From contig CAJACJ010000025.1 of NCBI GenBank assembly GCA_903938205.1, forward strand, positions 1 to 5,996: DNA of 5,996 nt, in the 5' to 3' direction. Every line of letters starts with the position of its first letter. Position 1 is the first letter of the stretch. The position numbers were made by a program, and so were the translations under genes. Shown here in pieces: positions 5,071 through 5,996 of this stretch. Under the pieces are notes generated by a model, which saw only the letters and a list, made by a program, of their open reading frames with translations, searched no databases and had not been told where the DNA came from. Origin of the DNA: an uncultured bacterium (GTDB lineage: Bacteria > Planctomycetota > Phycisphaerae > Phycisphaerales > SM1A02).

Positions 5071-5996
5071 TTACGCGGGAGAAGCGCAGTTATGTGAGCC
5101 AATGTTGCGTATTTTTTCAAATCGCAGGCGCACAAGTGTGTCCGGCGCAAGGCGCTGCAACTCACGAATGGAATCCACAATCCAACCTTGAAGTCGCTCC
5201 GCTGTCGCTTGCGGATCGCGATGGGCGCCGCCATTTGGTTCTGGAATGATGGCATCGATCAAGCCATTTTTTAAATTGCACTCTGCGGTCAACGCAAGCG
5301 CTTGCGCCGCGGAATTATTTGTTTGCTCATTGGCCTTCTTCCACAAAATGGCCGCGCAACCTTCGGGGCTGATCACGGAATACCAACTGTGTTGCAACAT
5401 GGCAATGCGATCGCCCACGCCAATTCCAAGCGCGCCGCCGGAACCACCTTCGCCAATCACAACGCACACAATTGGCGTGCGCAAGCGACTCATCTCGCGA
5501 AGATTCACGGCAATGGCTTCCGCTTGTCCACGTTGCTCGCTATCAAGACCGGGATATGCGCCCGGCGTGTCGATGAGCGTGACAATGGGCAAGTGAAATT
5601 TTTCCGCCAACTTCATTTTTAAAAGGGCTTTGCGGTATCCCTCTGGATTAGCGCAACCGAAGCGACACTTGATGCGCTCCTCGGTGGAGCGCCCTTTGTG
5701 ATGGCCAACCACCAAGCACTTCAAACTTCCAATGCGCGCGAAGCCGGTGATCAGCGCGGCGTCGTCGCCAAAGCGCCTGTCACCATGCAACTCCGACCAA
5801 TCGCGACAAATCATGCGCACATAATCCAACGTTTGCGGGCGCTGCGGATGGCGCGCCACGCGCACGGTTTGCCACGGCGTGAGATTGGCGTATGTTTTTT
5901 GCAACAAACTTTCGCGCGCTTGGCGCATGGTTCGCAATTCATCTGCGAACAGTTCGGCGTCTATTTTCGCCTCGATCACTTCGATCTGTTGATCGA
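5071..5996 (-). CDS. accA: Acetyl-CoA carboxylase carboxyltransferase subunit alpha AccA (5' end outside window)
   Basis: AccA and AccD together move the carboxyl group from biotin to acetyl-CoA, giving malonyl-CoA for fatty-acid synthesis. The frame is open to the window edge and reads DQQIEVIEAKIDAELF, the usual AccA N-terminal helix, so the true start lies a dozen or so residues outside; the GTG at 5979 is internal. Seen: WSELHGDRRFGDDAALITG, GHHKGRSTEERI, FGCANPEGYRKAL, LIDTPGAYPGLDSEQRGQAEAI, then the glycine-rich GEGGSGGAL (5428-5454) that forms the oxyanion pocket, SVISPEGCAAILWK, and LIDAIIPEPNGGAHRDP. These match E. coli AccA closely along the whole length. The 307 codons present fit the usual ~320-residue size. 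The stop at 5071-5073 is followed by 119 bp and then the DksA/TraR-like gene on the same strand. No terminator is seen in that gap, so cotranscription is likely. Confidence 0.97.
   Translation of the reverse strand, partial: DQQIEVIEAKIDAELFADELRTMRQARESLLQKTYANLTPWQTVRVARHPQRPQTLDYVRMICRDWSELHGDRRFGDDAALITGFARIGSLKCLVVGHHKGRSTEERIKCRFGCANPEGYRKALLKMKLAEKFHLPIVTLIDTPGAYPGLDSEQRGQAEAIAVNLREMSRLRTPIVCVVIGEGGSGGALGIGVGDRIAMLQHSWYSVISPEGCAAILWKKANEQTNNSAAQALALTAECNLKNGLIDAIIPEPNGGAHRDPQATAERLQGWIVDSIRELQRLAPDTLVRLRFEKIRNIGSHNCASPA

Noticed and set aside
4647..5249. Plus-strand open frame of 200 codons
   Set aside because: Lies antisense to the DksA-like gene and the accA 3' end. Its Gly/Leu/Phe-rich sequence comes from reading lysine and proline codons backwards.

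Overview
The window looks like ordinary chromosomal DNA from a Gram-negative-type bacterium with an inner membrane, a periplasm and lipoproteins. The best guess is a planctomycete of the Phycisphaerae type. The grounds are the gene order accA, a long basic DksA/TraR-like protein, then lspA, together with alternative GTG/TTG starts, few clear Shine-Dalgarno sites, and an FG-GAP repeat lipoprotein. This assignment is inference from gene content; no 16S rRNA or marker tree is available here.

Layout. At the left edge, on the minus strand, lies the 5' part of an exported methionine sulfoxide reductase B (msrB), cut by the window start. It is divergent, across a 73-bp AT-rich gap, from a plus-strand gene for a predicted lipoprotein with seven FG-GAP repeats, which should fold as a seven-bladed beta-propeller. 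Next come two plus-strand tRNA genes, tRNA-Ser(GGA) and tRNA-Pro(GGG), with two hairpins in their spacer and a strong intrinsic terminator after the second. That terminator also works on paper for the converging minus-strand gene, a small predicted lipoprotein with a C-terminal membrane helix. Divergent from it is truB (tRNA pseudouridine-55 synthase). The 3' end of truB overlaps the 3' end of the minus-strand lspA by 74 bp. From the right edge leftwards, the minus strand carries accA (5' end outside the window), the DksA/TraR-like gene and lspA, probably as an operon. An internal promoter may lie in the 119-bp accA spacer, and a 4-nt stop/start overlap couples the last two genes.

How the genes relate. 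LspA removes signal peptides from lipid-modified prolipoproteins, and two likely substrates, the FG-GAP protein and the small lipoprotein, are encoded in the same window. AccA supplies malonyl-CoA for membrane lipids. TruB modifies the T-arm U55 of tRNAs such as the two encoded here. MsrB would repair oxidised methionine in exported proteins.

I see no CRISPR array, insertion sequence, phage gene, toxin-antitoxin pair or defence system. The most unusual items are the DksA-like protein, which has lost three of the four zinc-finger cysteines and gained a long histone-tail-like N-terminus, the uncharacterised FG-GAP lipoprotein, and the small two-anchor lipoprotein.
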